Below, in pieces: positions 36,691 to 46,461 of a DNA stretch of 64,000 nt. Below the pieces are notes generated by a model. It was not told the DNA's origin. It saw nothing but the letters and a program-made list of their open reading frames with translations, and searched no databases. Source of the stretch: Nostoc sp. CMAA1605 (GTDB taxonomy: Bacteria > Cyanobacteriota > Cyanobacteriia > Cyanobacteriales > Nostocaceae); assembly GCF_021596505.1 (NCBI RefSeq), contig NZ_PJIZ01000007.1:53885-117884 (forward strand), written 5' to 3'. How positions within the stretch are numbered: the stretch's first letter is position 1; every line of letters begins with the position of its first letter. The position numbers were made by a program, and so were the translations under genes.

Positions 36691-37509
36691 TTAACTGTCT
36701 AAATCACTGAGTAATCGGCGAATCAAAGCTGCATCTTCAGTTTCGGGAGTATTCGTGAGATAGTTTTGCAAGTCTGTTGTTGCTTGAGAATAGTTACCTA
36801 GTTGATAATTTAATAAACCGCGATCGCGCACTTCTGAAGCAGCATTGGGAAATAATAGCAAAATCCGTTCTACGACAGCTAGGCTTTTTTCTAATTGTTG
36901 TTGTCGCAAATAAATATATTTCAAATTAGCTAACATTCTCGCTAAAAACTGCCGCTTACTGACTGTAGCTAAAAATTCTGGGCGTAAAGGCACATTTTGC
37001 TGAAACATCTGATTGATTCTATCTTGACAATCCTGGGCAAACATCACCTCGCCACGATTGAAAGCATCAACAAAAATCTCCATTTCTGGAATCGCCGGAC
37101 GAATCAGAAAATGTCCTGGCATTCCTACACCTAACATGGGAAAATCTATGCGTCGGGCAATTTCTAAATAAACCAGAGCCATTGTAATCGGAATACCTGT
37201 GCGACGGTCAATTACATCATTTAAAAAACTATTACAGGGGTCATAATAATTACTTTGATTCCCGAAGAATCCTAAATCATCATACAGATATTGATTGATA
37301 GTTTGAATAACTCGCAATGGATAGCGGGAAGATGGCAAACGTTCTTTTACTTCCTCTGCCATCGTATCCAAAACATTTAAGTATTCTTCTATATCAATGT
37401 AAGGATATTCTTCTTTAGCAATATATAAAGCTGCCTTGGCTAAGTCAATATGCTCATCGGAATGCTGGATTTCTTGGTAAAAATATTGTCGAGGTAAAGA
37501 GAAGTTCAT
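36691..37509 (-). CDS. SirB1-like transglutaminase-fold/TPR protein
   Basis: 272 residues from the ATG at 37509, chosen because CAGGTG lies 7 nt upstream and because the longer frame to 37572 is only translated AAAGGC-type repeat (MPFAFCILPFTFC). The core has YYDPCNSFLNDVIDRRTGIPITMALVYLEIARRIDFPMLGVGMPGHFLIRP, the SirB1/UPF0162 signature with a transglutaminase-like fold. Two TPR-like helix pairs follow (LRQQQLEKSLAVVERILLLFPNA; GNYSQATTDLQNYL). The molecular role is not established. It is convergent with the TonB-receptor gene, 18 bp apart. Confidence 0.85.
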   Translation of the reverse strand: MNFSLPRQYFYQEIQHSDEHIDLAKAALYIAKEEYPYIDIEEYLNVLDTMAEEVKERLPSSRYPLRVIQTINQYLYDDLGFFGNQSNYYDPCNSFLNDVIDRRTGIPITMALVYLEIARRIDFPMLGVGMPGHFLIRPAIPEMEIFVDAFNRGEVMFAQDCQDRINQMFQQNVPLRPEFLATVSKRQFLARMLANLKYIYLRQQQLEKSLAVVERILLLFPNAASEVRDRGLLNYQLGNYSQATTDLQNYLTNTPETEDAALIRRLLSDLDS

Positions 37510-37755
37510 AAGCAACACCTGATTAGGTAAAAGGCAAAAGGTAAAAGGTAAAATGCAAAAGGCAAAAGGCAAAATTAAAAAGAGAGGAAAGGATTATTTT
37601 GCCTTTTTACTTTTTCTGGGATTGGGGATTGGTGATTGGGGATTGGGGGATAGGTAATAAATACTGATAGTGAATTATTTTGATGGCTTTACATGGGTAT
37701 TATGTAGGATTTTTACATAATTTTTCACCCATCTAAAAGCTGATTTTCTACTGGC
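37510..37755. repeat. Spacer with AAAGGCA/AAAGGTA tandem repeats
   Basis: Seven-base AAAGGYA-type units at about 37526-37575 and ATTGGGG units at 37620-37650. The remaining bases hold the end of the RND operon; no gene. Confidence 0.8.
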
Positions 37756-40700
37756 TTAATCATCGTTTTTTGTCCCTGAAGCCACGGGTTGTCTATCTAA
37801 TGAAGTTGCACCAGTGTCTAATGCTGGTTTCTGATTGAAGTTGAGAAAACGTTCAGTCATTGTCTTAATTACAATATACAAGATGGGAACAACAAACAAA
37901 CTTAAGAAAGTAGCGATTAACATCCCACCAAACACGGCGGTTCCCAAGGACTGGCGACTTCCTGCACCTGCACCTGTAGCAACAGCTAAAGGAAAAATCC
38001 CGATGAGTGTAGAAAAAGCCGTCATCAAAATTGGGCGTAAACGTTCTTGAGATGCTTCAATTGCTGCTTTAGTAATACTTAGTCCTTGTTCGCGTAATTG
38101 GTTGGCGAATTCCACAATCAAAATTGCGTTTTTACTAGCCAACCCAATCAACATCACTAAACCAATTTGACAGTAAACATCATTAGCAAAACCCCGCATT
38201 GATTGGGCTACCAAGGCACCAAAAATTGCCAGAGGTACTGACAAGAGAATGATAATTGGGTCTATATAGTTTTCGTATTGGGCGGCGAGTACCAAAAAGA
38301 CAAATACTAGTCCCAAACCAAAAATTACAGGTGCTAAACCACCCGATTCTTGTTCTTCTAAGGAAGTACCAGACCATTCATAACCATAACCGGCAGGTAA
38401 AACTGCTTGGGCGGATTCTTCCATTTTTTTAATTGCATCCCCAGAACTAAAACCAGGTGCAGCAGAACCGTTAATTTCAATGGAACGAAAGAGATTGTAG
38501 TGATTAATTGTTTGCGCCCCCACAATATTGGTAACTTTGACTAAATTACCCAGAGGAATCATTTGATTAGTTTGCGATCGCACATACAATTGTTCGATAT
38601 CTTTGGGGTTAGCGCGAAACTGTTGGTCTGCTTGCACATACACTCGATAGTTGCGCTGTTGCAAGTTAAAGTCATTCACGTACTGAGAACCTAAAGCCGT
38701 CTGTAAGGTACTGAAAATATCACTCACAGAAACTTGCAAGGCTTTGGCTTTGTTGCGGTCTACTTCTACTAATAACTGTGGTGTATTGGCAGCAAAGGTA
38801 GTAAATACAGCTTGTAATCCTGGTGTTTGGTTGGCGCGTCCTAGCAATTGTCCCATAGTCTGCACCAAATTCTCTAAACCGCTATTACCTCTGCGGTCTT
38901 GCAGTTGGAAGGTAAAACCGCCAAAGTTACCCAAACCTTGAATTCCAGGAGGGTTGACAGGAAAAACTCTGGCTTCGGGAATAGCAAAAAACTTACCTTG
39001 CAATTTACCAATGATAGATTGTACTGTTTGGTCGGGGCGGGGACGTTCATCCCAAGGTTTTAAGGTGGTGAAGATAATCCCGCTATTGGCTGTACTCCCA
39101 CTAAAACCAAAACCACCAACTGCAAAAGTTCCTACTACTTCTGGTAGTTGCAAAATTTCCTTTTCTACCTTAGACATCACATCACTGGTGTATTGCAAAG
39201 ATACCCCTTGTGGCCCTTGAATAATCGTGATGAAATAACCTTGGTCTTCATCGGGTAAAAAGGCTGTAGGAACTGTGGTGTATAGCCAAACTGTCATCCC
39301 CAAGGAAACGACGAATAGACCAATGATAATGCTTTTAATCCGAGTCAGGAAAGTCAGCGATCGCTTGTATCTCTCCCTCACCCAATCCTGAAAATTATTA
39401 AACCGATCAAAAATCCACCCCAGCCAACCTGTCGGCTTTTGTCCTTGGCGTAGTAACAACGCGCACAATGACGGTGTCAAAGTCAAAGCTAAAAATGTTG
39501 AAATGGCAATAGAAAAGGCGATGGTTAAAGCAAATTGTCGATACAATGCGCCAGTTGTTCCCGGAAAGAACGCCACCGGAACAAACACCGCCATCAATAC
39601 TAAGGAAGTCGCAATCACAGCACCGAACAGTTCCGCCATCGATTCACTAGCGGCGCGACGGGGTTGAATACCTTTATCTTGAATAAAACGGCTAATTTGC
39701 TCCACTACCACAATCGCATCGTCTACCACCATCCCCGATGCTAGTGTTAAACCGAACAAAGTCAAACTATTAATGGAAAAGTTAAAGACTTTGACAAAGG
39801 CGAATGTCCCCACCAAAGCCAAAGGAATCGTCAAAGCTGGAATTAAGGTAGTCCGCCAGTCTTGTAAGAACACAAAAATGACTAGCACTACTAAAACTAC
39901 AGCTTCTATCAAAGTTTTTACGACTTCTGCCAGGGATTCTTCAACGAAACCAGTAGTGTCAAAAGCTACCTGATATTTCATTCCTGGTGGTAAACTCGGA
40001 GCTAATCGAGCCATTTCCTCTTTCACTCCCCTAGCTACATCCAAGGCGTTACTACCAGGGACTTGATAAACTCCTAAACCTACTGCCTCTTTGCCACGGA
40101 AACGCAAGAATGTATTGTAATTTTCCGCACCTAATTCGGCTCTACCAACATCTTTGAGTTTAACTAAAGTGCCATCACTCTCAGTTTTAATTACCAGTTC
40201 TTCAAACTCTGTGACATCTGTGAGTCGGCTAGCTGCACGGACATCGAGTTGATATTGTTGTCCTTTAGGTGCAGGTTCTTGGCCAATTCTCCCTGCACCT
40301 ACTTGCAAGTTTTGTTCTGACAAGGCACTGGTGACATCTGCTGTAGTTAAACCCCGACTCGCTAAACGATTAGGATCTAACCACAATCGCATAGCATAGC
40401 GACGTTCCCCAAAAATTCGCACATCACCCACACCTTTAACTCGTTTTAAGGCATCGGTTAAGTACAGGTCAGCGTAATTACTGAGAAATATGTTGTCATA
40501 TTCCTGATTATCTGTATACACACCAATCGCCAACAAAATATTATTAGATTGCTTAGTGACTCGCACACCTGTACGCTGCACTACATCCGGTAATTGAGCT
40601 TCCGCCACAGAAACACGATTTTGGACATCGACGGCAGCAATGTCTTTATCCCGTGAGGAATCGAAAGTTACGGTGATACTACTAGAACCATCATTACTAC

Positions 40701-40947
40701 TGCTGGAAGTAATATATTTAACACCTTCCACGCCGTTAATTTGCCGTTCTAAGATATTTGTCACACCACTTTCTACTACTTCTGCACTCGCGCCTGTGTA
40801 GTTAGCAGCAACGTTGATTTGTGTCGGACTAATATCTGGGAATCGGGCAATAGGTAAGGTGGGAATACTGATGAGTCCCACCAGCAAAATAATAATCGCG
40901 CAGACTGTAGAAAAGACTGGCCGCTTAATGAAGAAATCGACGAACAT
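37756..40947 (-). CDS. RND multidrug efflux pump, inner-membrane transporter (HAE1/AcrB type)
   Basis: 1063 residues, full length. It starts MFVDFFIKRPVFSTVCAII, as AcrB/MexB do, and shows the 12-TM RND plan with two periplasmic loops, TM4 with GLTLASGMVVDDAIVVVEQISR (the proton-relay Asp pair) and TM10-11 with GLASKNAILIVEFANQLREQG. It exports lipophilic compounds using the proton gradient. The adaptor gene lies upstream and the TetR gene before that, giving the usual order regulator-adaptor-pump. No outer-membrane channel gene is in the operon. The upstream 187 bp are tandem repeats, and no ribosome binding site is visible. Confidence 0.96.
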   Translation of the reverse strand: MFVDFFIKRPVFSTVCAIIILLVGLISIPTLPIARFPDISPTQINVAANYTGASAEVVESGVTNILERQINGVEGVKYITSSSSNDGSSSITVTFDSSRDKDIAAVDVQNRVSVAEAQLPDVVQRTGVRVTKQSNNILLAIGVYTDNQEYDNIFLSNYADLYLTDALKRVKGVGDVRIFGERRYAMRLWLDPNRLASRGLTTADVTSALSEQNLQVGAGRIGQEPAPKGQQYQLDVRAASRLTDVTEFEELVIKTESDGTLVKLKDVGRAELGAENYNTFLRFRGKEAVGLGVYQVPGSNALDVARGVKEEMARLAPSLPPGMKYQVAFDTTGFVEESLAEVVKTLIEAVVLVVLVIFVFLQDWRTTLIPALTIPLALVGTFAFVKVFNFSINSLTLFGLTLASGMVVDDAIVVVEQISRFIQDKGIQPRRAASESMAELFGAVIATSLVLMAVFVPVAFFPGTTGALYRQFALTIAFSIAISTFLALTLTPSLCALLLRQGQKPTGWLGWIFDRFNNFQDWVRERYKRSLTFLTRIKSIIIGLFVVSLGMTVWLYTTVPTAFLPDEDQGYFITIIQGPQGVSLQYTSDVMSKVEKEILQLPEVVGTFAVGGFGFSGSTANSGIIFTTLKPWDERPRPDQTVQSIIGKLQGKFFAIPEARVFPVNPPGIQGLGNFGGFTFQLQDRRGNSGLENLVQTMGQLLGRANQTPGLQAVFTTFAANTPQLLVEVDRNKAKALQVSVSDIFSTLQTALGSQYVNDFNLQQRNYRVYVQADQQFRANPKDIEQLYVRSQTNQMIPLGNLVKVTNIVGAQTINHYNLFRSIEINGSAAPGFSSGDAIKKMEESAQAVLPAGYGYEWSGTSLEEQESGGLAPVIFGLGLVFVFLVLAAQYENYIDPIIILLSVPLAIFGALVAQSMRGFANDVYCQIGLVMLIGLASKNAILIVEFANQLREQGLSITKAAIEASQERLRPILMTAFSTLIGIFPLAVATGAGAGSRQSLGTAVFGGMLIATFLSLFVVPILYIVIKTMTERFLNFNQKPALDTGATSLDRQPVASGTKNDD

Positions 40948-41134
40948 ATATGGGGATTGGGGATTGGGGATTGGGGATTGGGGACTGGGGACTGGGGATT
41001 GGGGACTTGTACTGAGCTTGTCGAAGTATTGGGGACTGGGGACTGGGGACTTGTACTGAGCTTGTCGAAGTATTGGGGATTGGGAATGAAAGTAAATTCT
41101 CCCCTGCCCCCTGCCCCCCTGCCCTTGAAAGCCT
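40948..41134. repeat. GGGGATT/GGGGACT tandem repeats with two CTTCGACAAGCTCAGT units
   Basis: ATTGGGG and ACTGGGG heptamers fill most of the gap between adaptor and pump genes. ACTGAGCTTGTCGAAG occurs at 41011-41026 and 41055-41070, inside a duplicated segment of about 44 bp. Confidence 0.92.
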
Positions 41135-42688
41135 CTACTCTGGAATAATGGGTGCGCCGTTACTGAGGTTGAGTATGCCGGAAACTACGATTTTGTCGCC
41201 GGGTTTTAGCCCTTCTAGGACTTGATAATTGTTGCCTTCAATCGCTCCTAATTTCACCGGCTTTTGGCTGGCTACTAAAGACGTGCCTCCTGGTTGGGGC
41301 TTTTCTGGTGGTTGGGCGACAAAGACGAAGCTTTCTCCACCCAGGCGAGATACGGCGGTGACGGGAATTAATACCCCTGGACGTTCACCCCAAATGACTC
41401 TCGCTTGCACTAGTTGGCGATTGAGTAGTTGTCCTGTACCGTTGCTAAAGGTGGCTTTGGCTAGGACTGTTTGGGAATTGGAGTTGGCGTTGGGTTCAAT
41501 GAAACTAATTCTCCCTGTGGCGGTGGGTTCGCCTTGGGCGTTTAACATCTGTACAGTTAATCCTGTCCGCAATTGTGCGGCTTGGTTGAGGGGAATGGAA
41601 ATATTCAGTTCTAAAGCACTGTTTCTGGTAAGTGTGGTGAGTTGATCGCCTTTGCTGACAAAGCTACCCACGCGCACAGGAATATCACCAACAATTCCCG
41701 TAAACGGTGCGAGAACGTTGGTATAACGTACTTGGACTTCGGCAGCTTTGACTTGGGCGGCGGCTTGGGTAACTTGCGATCGCGCTTGGGCAATTTCTTC
41801 GGGACGCGCGCCGTTTTCTAGTTGTCTGAGGTTTTGTCTTTGCTGTTCTAGGGCTGCTGTAAGTTCGGTAATGTCAGAACGGCGGCTTTTGCGTAATTGT
41901 TCTAATCTGCGTTGGGCTTCTTGTAAGCTAGCTTCTGCGCTGCGTTGTTCTTTCAAGTATGAATCTAAGGTGTCTTGAGAAACTGCACCCTCTTTTCTCA
42001 GTTGTTCGTATCGCTTGGCTCTGGATTTAGCTAAGTCTAATTCCGATTTGGCTGATTCAATTTGTGCCTCGGCTTGAGCAATTTCCTCTGGACGCGCTCC
42101 GGCTTGGGCATCTGCTAATCTGGCTTGGGCTTGGGCTACTTGCGCTCTGGCTTGGGCGATTTCTTCGACGCGAGTACCAGCTTTCAGTTCTGCGAGGCGG
42201 GCGCGGCTTTGTTCTAGGGATGCTTTGGCTTGTAATAACTGCGCTTGAACATTATCGCTGTCCAAACGAACAATAGCTTGTCCTTCCTGGACGCGATCGC
42301 CTTCTCTGACTAAAATCTGACTAACTCTACCTTCCACTTCTGGAGAAATTACCACTGAACGCGGTGCCTCTAAACTCCCCACAAATACGGAGCTTTCCTG
42401 TAAATTGCCTGACTCTACTTCCGCCACTTTTACCGGAATTCCCATCGGTTTACCAGCTGCTGTTGCGGATTGTCTATTGGCAGCCATGCTACTTTGCCAC
42501 CATCTCCAGCCGAAACCCCCACCCAAAATCAGCAAAATCACCCCCACAATTAAAGGCCAACGCGGCTTCTGTCCAGGGGAATTGGAGAGCGATTGATTTT
42601 CTGATGAGGGACTGTCAGATTTTTCAGTGCCTTGAGTATCTTGTGTATCTACTGGCACAGAGGAATGAGAGTGTTCTTCATGAGACAT
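41135..42688 (-). CDS. RND efflux periplasmic adaptor (HlyD/AcrA family)
   Basis: 517 residues. A His/Ser-rich cytoplasmic N-terminus (MSHEEHSHSSVP) precedes one TM segment (about 44-64), a lipoyl half (VVISPEVEGRVSQILVREGDRVQEGQ), a long coiled-coil hairpin of about 190 residues with an internal repeat (ARPEEIAQARAQVAQAQARL-like, three copies), and the beta-barrel/lipoyl return (VLAPFTGIVGDIPVRVGSFVSKG). It links the RND pump to an outer-membrane channel. The hairpin is longer than in AcrA, which suggests internal duplication. It lies between the tetR and pump genes. Confidence 0.94.
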   Translation of the reverse strand: MSHEEHSHSSVPVDTQDTQGTEKSDSPSSENQSLSNSPGQKPRWPLIVGVILLILGGGFGWRWWQSSMAANRQSATAAGKPMGIPVKVAEVESGNLQESSVFVGSLEAPRSVVISPEVEGRVSQILVREGDRVQEGQAIVRLDSDNVQAQLLQAKASLEQSRARLAELKAGTRVEEIAQARAQVAQAQARLADAQAGARPEEIAQAEAQIESAKSELDLAKSRAKRYEQLRKEGAVSQDTLDSYLKEQRSAEASLQEAQRRLEQLRKSRRSDITELTAALEQQRQNLRQLENGARPEEIAQARSQVTQAAAQVKAAEVQVRYTNVLAPFTGIVGDIPVRVGSFVSKGDQLTTLTRNSALELNISIPLNQAAQLRTGLTVQMLNAQGEPTATGRISFIEPNANSNSQTVLAKATFSNGTGQLLNRQLVQARVIWGERPGVLIPVTAVSRLGGESFVFVAQPPEKPQPGGTSLVASQKPVKLGAIEGNNYQVLEGLKPGDKIVVSGILNLSNGAPIIPE

Positions 42689-42850
42689 ATATTGTTACTA
42701 GTCCTTCAATCTCAGCTAGAAAAATTACGTAAATCTCTTCTGTTAAGGTGAATCTTTAAAAACTCTATTGATGATTAATATCTGTCGTAGCAATCTGTGA
42801 TATTACGTTGATACATAGTGGCAAATCTAGAATAAACTTGTCATTTTTCC

Positions 42851-43450
42851 CTATATCTCTAAGCTACTGACCAATATCTGCACACAGGTTTCAATGTAAC
42901 AAGCACGACTATAACCCAATGTACCAGTAGCATGACCCCGACGTAATACTCCATACAATAGCATTCCAGTAAAACTATCTACAGCAGCCCGCAAATCTAC
43001 ATCTGTGCGTACTTTTCCCTTCTTCTGAGCTTTTGTAAGATAGGTGACTAGCTGTTCTCGCAGAGCTTGGTCTGCATCGTATAAAATTTGACGAGCTACT
43101 TCTGGATTGCGTTTAGCTTCTCCAATAAATGTCCGAATCAAGGCTTCGTGTTCTTCCATCATGCGATTACACAACCGCGCATAATGTCTCAAGTCAATAT
43201 GTAAATCCTGAGTCCATTCATCCTGATAAGCCAACATTTGTGCCTGTAAAGCCATAGCTTGCTGAATCACAGCCGCTAAAAGTTGCTCCTTCGTTTGAAA
43301 ATGGCGAAACAAAGTAACTTCATTGACTCCTGCTACCCGCGCAATTTCTCTGGTAGTAGCTCCCGTTAACCCTGCATCAGCAAATACTTCAGTTGCCGCA
43401 TTGATTAACCGTGACCGAGTGTGCGCTGTTCTTGACATTAAATGATTCAT
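42851..43450 (-). CDS. TetR-family transcriptional repressor of the efflux operon
   Basis: 199 residues (a start at 43438, MSRTAHT, is also possible). The N-terminal HTH is RSRLINAATEVFADAGLTGATTREIARVAGVNEVTLFRHFQTKEQLLAAVI; the rest is a helical ligand-binding domain. It is first in the run of regulator, adaptor and RND pump. A double palindrome lies directly upstream (43460-43495), the expected place for an autoregulatory operator. A drug-like ligand would release it. Confidence 0.93.
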   Translation of the reverse strand: MNHLMSRTAHTRSRLINAATEVFADAGLTGATTREIARVAGVNEVTLFRHFQTKEQLLAAVIQQAMALQAQMLAYQDEWTQDLHIDLRHYARLCNRMMEEHEALIRTFIGEAKRNPEVARQILYDADQALREQLVTYLTKAQKKGKVRTDVDLRAAVDSFTGMLLYGVLRRGHATGTLGYSRACYIETCVQILVSSLEI

Positions 43451-43458
43451 AACATTTA

Positions 43459-43496
43459 TGCAAGCACTTGCTTACAATTGCAAGTAATTGCTTGCA
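43459..43496. promoter_or_regulatory. Double palindromic operator upstream of tetR
   Basis: Two adjacent sites share the half-sites GCAAG/CTTGC: GCAAGCACTTGC (43460-43471) and GCAAGTAATTGCTTGC (43480-43495). The outer ends TGCAAGCA/TGCTTGCA are also mutually inverted. The first centre is about 20-22 bp from the second, two helical turns, which fits a pair of TetR dimers bound to one face next to the start codon. Confidence 0.75.
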
Positions 43497-43618
43497 TTAT
43501 ATACACATGATTGTAGGATTTGTATCAATTAAGCAAATTAAAGATAAAAATAGCTAAATTTTTGATACGTATTCACCCTGCGAATTTTGGATTTTGGATT
43601 TTGGATTGAATTTAAAAT

Positions 43619-43672
43619 TGAATGACTAATGACTAATGACTAATGACTATTGACTATTGACTATTGACCAAA
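43619..43672. repeat. TGACTAA/TGACTAT heptamers overlapping a gene end
   Basis: About seven units, the last three inside the 3' end of the hybrid kinase gene (stop at 43654), where they encode the final residues VNSQ. Confidence 0.9.
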
Positions 43673-46461
43673 TATATCGTCCGTAATAATTCTGGTAGAG
43701 TGTAGGGCTTGGGTAAAAACGCTTGCACATCAGAACTAGCCACCTCAGCTAGTTGATCGCTGGATAATAATCCACTAGAAGCAATAATTTTAGCGGTGGG
43801 GCTGATTTTTTGTAGTGTGTGGATAGTTGTAATGCCGTCCATGTCTGGCATGACCATATCTACCAGTACCACATTAATCTCGGTTTTGTGCTGAATATAT
43901 ACAGCGATCGCATCCACACCATTATTAGCTGTTAACACCCTGTAGTTATGGTTCAACAGCAATGCTTTAGCCATTTCTCGAATCGATTGTTCATCATCTA
44001 CCACTAAAATTAATTCCCCATTACCTTTGGGGATATCTTGAGCGGCTGGAGGTTGCGATTGTTGACCTGTAACGGCTGGTAGATATACCTGAAATTGACT
44101 CCCATTCCCTACTGTAGTTTCGACATTGATAAATCCGCCGTGACTTTTGATGATACCAATTACCGTTGATAATCCTAATCCCGTTCCCTTACCGATTTCT
44201 TTGGTAGTAAAAAATGGCTCAAACATTCTCTCCAATATCTCAGGAGAAATACCCATACCTGTATCTGTGACAGCCAGCATCACATAACAACCCACTTCGG
44301 CTTCTGGATATTTCTGCACAGATAATTCATCGATGAAAATATTTGTCGCCAAGATTTGCAAACAACCACCGTTAGGCATAGCATCACGAGCATTAATGCA
44401 CAAGTTCATGATTACTTGGTTGAGTTGCGTGGCATCACCACTGATTGTCCACAGTTCTGGAGCGATATGGGTGGAAAATTCTATAGATTTAGGAAAAGTC
44501 TGTTGAATGATGTGCTGGATTTCCGAAATTATGTGCTTAACCTGAATAATCATGCGTTTTCCTGATACACCTCTGGAAAACGACAATACTTGTTTGATTA
44601 ATGCGGCTCCTCGCTTAACGTTGCTATCGAGCATTTTGAGTAATTGTCGGCTTTGTTGATCAGATAATTTTTTTTCCAATAATTCTAATGACATGGATAT
44701 GGGAGACAGCACATTATTTAAGTCATGGGCAATACCACTAGCCAATGTGCCGATGCTTTCTAGCCTTTGGGCGCGGAGAAACTGTTGTTCGATTTGTTTT
44801 TTCTCTGTAATGTCGGTATTGGTGACTAAAATGGATTTTGGCTGTCCTTGATCATCACGGACGAGAGTCCAACGGCTAGCAACGGTGATTTTTCTACCGT
44901 CTTGGGTAACTTGAAGCAGTTCACCTTGCCAAGCACCTTGATGAGTCAGTGCGGGTTGAATTTCTTTGGCTAGCAGTGCGGTTTCATCTGGGTGAAATAA
45001 GAGTTGGATGGCATTTTGGCCGATCACAGTTGCGGCTGTCCAACCGTATAAATGTTTAGCACTTTCATTCCAAAATGAAATGCGATTTTCTAAATCCTGG
45101 ACGAAAATTGCGTCAGTGGAAATATCAATTAAGGTAGCCTGTTCGTGAATTTTTGCGTCTGCTTGCTTGCGTTGGGTGATATCTTCTGCAATCCCCGCAT
45201 AGCGATAGATTTTCCCTTTGGTGTCGCGGATGGGAAAACAGCGATCGCGTATCCAGCGAATTTCACCATCTGGGCGGATAATGCGATACTCTAGCTCAAA
45301 GCTATCTTGGGAATTGACGATGACAGTCTTGATTTTATCTAAATCTGCTGGATGGACAAAATTAAAAAATGACTGGGGATTCTCAAATATCTGAGTGGCA
45401 GATCCTCCAAATATCCGAGTATAAGCTTGACTGATATACAATATCTGAAACTGATCACTAGCTCTCATCCAGAAGATGGCATCAATATTTTCTGCTAGCT
45501 GACGGAAGCGTTCTTCACTTTCTTTGAGGGCAATTTCCACTTGTTTGCGCTCAGTAATATCTTGCATAGCGCAGAGTGCATAGACTGTCTGCCCTTGTTC
45601 GTTATAAATTGGTGTACTGACTACTTCGAGGGCGATCGCACAATTACCTTGCACCAAAACCAGATCATCGATTGTTAATGTTTCTCCCGCTAAAGCGCGG
45701 ACAACTGGCAGTTCATCTGTAGGATAAAGCTGTTCAGTTGAGCCTCGATACAGGTGATAAGCTTGGGAAATTTCCGCAATTGTGGCTGCTCGCGCTCCAT
45801 CATCACCAGCTAGTTGCGCGGCAATGGAATTGGCGTAGACAATTTTGCCAGTCGTGTCGTGCAGAGCCACACCAATGGGAAGGGCGTTTAATATTTGTGC
45901 TAGTTGATTTTCCCGTTCTTTAATTTGGGTGTACAGTTGGGCATGAGCTAGAGCGATCGCTGTTTGTCCTGATAAAGTTTCTATCAGTGCCAAGTGATAT
46001 CCACTAAAAGGTGTGTCTTCCTGTTTTTCTAGATAAAGTAGGCCTTCGAGCTGCCCTTGATTGACCAGTGGTACACATAGCAGAGATTGGGATTTATGAT
46101 ATTGAATATCAGCAATTGTTGTAAATGTATCTATGGGAGTTACATTGTTTAAAACAATACTTGTCTGTGTTGCGGCTACTTGATGGATGATACTTTGAGA
46201 TAAATAATTAGCAATTGGGAGAGACTGCAATAAACTATTAATGCTAATTTCTCCTAATTGTAACTGCCCAGCAGCTTCAATCACCCATTCCCCACCTTTC
46301 TCCATCACTAAAAAGCCAACGTCCGCCTCAGTATGCTCCATGAATATGTAGATTAAGTTTGGGAGTAAATCAGACAGCACAAGTTCACCTGCAATTGCTT
46401 GTGATAGTTGTACTACTGTAGTGATATCTAAGGCAGACTCTTGGTAACTATTGACACTCAT
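43654..46461 (-). CDS. Hybrid histidine kinase (GAF-PAS-PAS-PAS-HisKA-HATPase-REC)
   Basis: 935 residues. An N-terminal GAF (about 20-175) is followed by three PAS domains (about 185-305, 312-432, 438-555; each followed by TERK/QRKQ/TEKKQ helix starts), HisKA with His in SGIAHDLNNVLSPISMSLELLEKK, HATPase_c (TDTGMGISPEILERMFEPFFTTKEIGKGTGLGLST) and a C-terminal receiver with VVDDE, Asp in VVLVDMVMPDMDG and Lys in LPKPYTL. It is probably cytoplasmic, as no TM segment is seen. The GAF has no chromophore cysteine motif. The C-terminal VNSQ and stop are encoded by STRR units. Confidence 0.94.
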   Translation of the reverse strand: MSVNSYQESALDITTVVQLSQAIAGELVLSDLLPNLIYIFMEHTEADVGFLVMEKGGEWVIEAAGQLQLGEISINSLLQSLPIANYLSQSIIHQVAATQTSIVLNNVTPIDTFTTIADIQYHKSQSLLCVPLVNQGQLEGLLYLEKQEDTPFSGYHLALIETLSGQTAIALAHAQLYTQIKERENQLAQILNALPIGVALHDTTGKIVYANSIAAQLAGDDGARAATIAEISQAYHLYRGSTEQLYPTDELPVVRALAGETLTIDDLVLVQGNCAIALEVVSTPIYNEQGQTVYALCAMQDITERKQVEIALKESEERFRQLAENIDAIFWMRASDQFQILYISQAYTRIFGGSATQIFENPQSFFNFVHPADLDKIKTVIVNSQDSFELEYRIIRPDGEIRWIRDRCFPIRDTKGKIYRYAGIAEDITQRKQADAKIHEQATLIDISTDAIFVQDLENRISFWNESAKHLYGWTAATVIGQNAIQLLFHPDETALLAKEIQPALTHQGAWQGELLQVTQDGRKITVASRWTLVRDDQGQPKSILVTNTDITEKKQIEQQFLRAQRLESIGTLASGIAHDLNNVLSPISMSLELLEKKLSDQQSRQLLKMLDSNVKRGAALIKQVLSFSRGVSGKRMIIQVKHIISEIQHIIQQTFPKSIEFSTHIAPELWTISGDATQLNQVIMNLCINARDAMPNGGCLQILATNIFIDELSVQKYPEAEVGCYVMLAVTDTGMGISPEILERMFEPFFTTKEIGKGTGLGLSTVIGIIKSHGGFINVETTVGNGSQFQVYLPAVTGQQSQPPAAQDIPKGNGELILVVDDEQSIREMAKALLLNHNYRVLTANNGVDAIAVYIQHKTEINVVLVDMVMPDMDGITTIHTLQKISPTAKIIASSGLLSSDQLAEVASSDVQAFLPKPYTLPELLRTIYLVNSQ

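Noticed and set aside
37510..37572. N-terminal extension MPFAFCILPFTFCLLPN of the SirB1-like protein as a signal peptide
   Set aside because: It is translated AAAGGYA repeat; a good start with RBS exists at 37509.
40957..41148. Frames encoding GLGTGDW-type peptides
   Set aside because: They translate GGGGACT tandem repeats and overlap the adaptor gene end.
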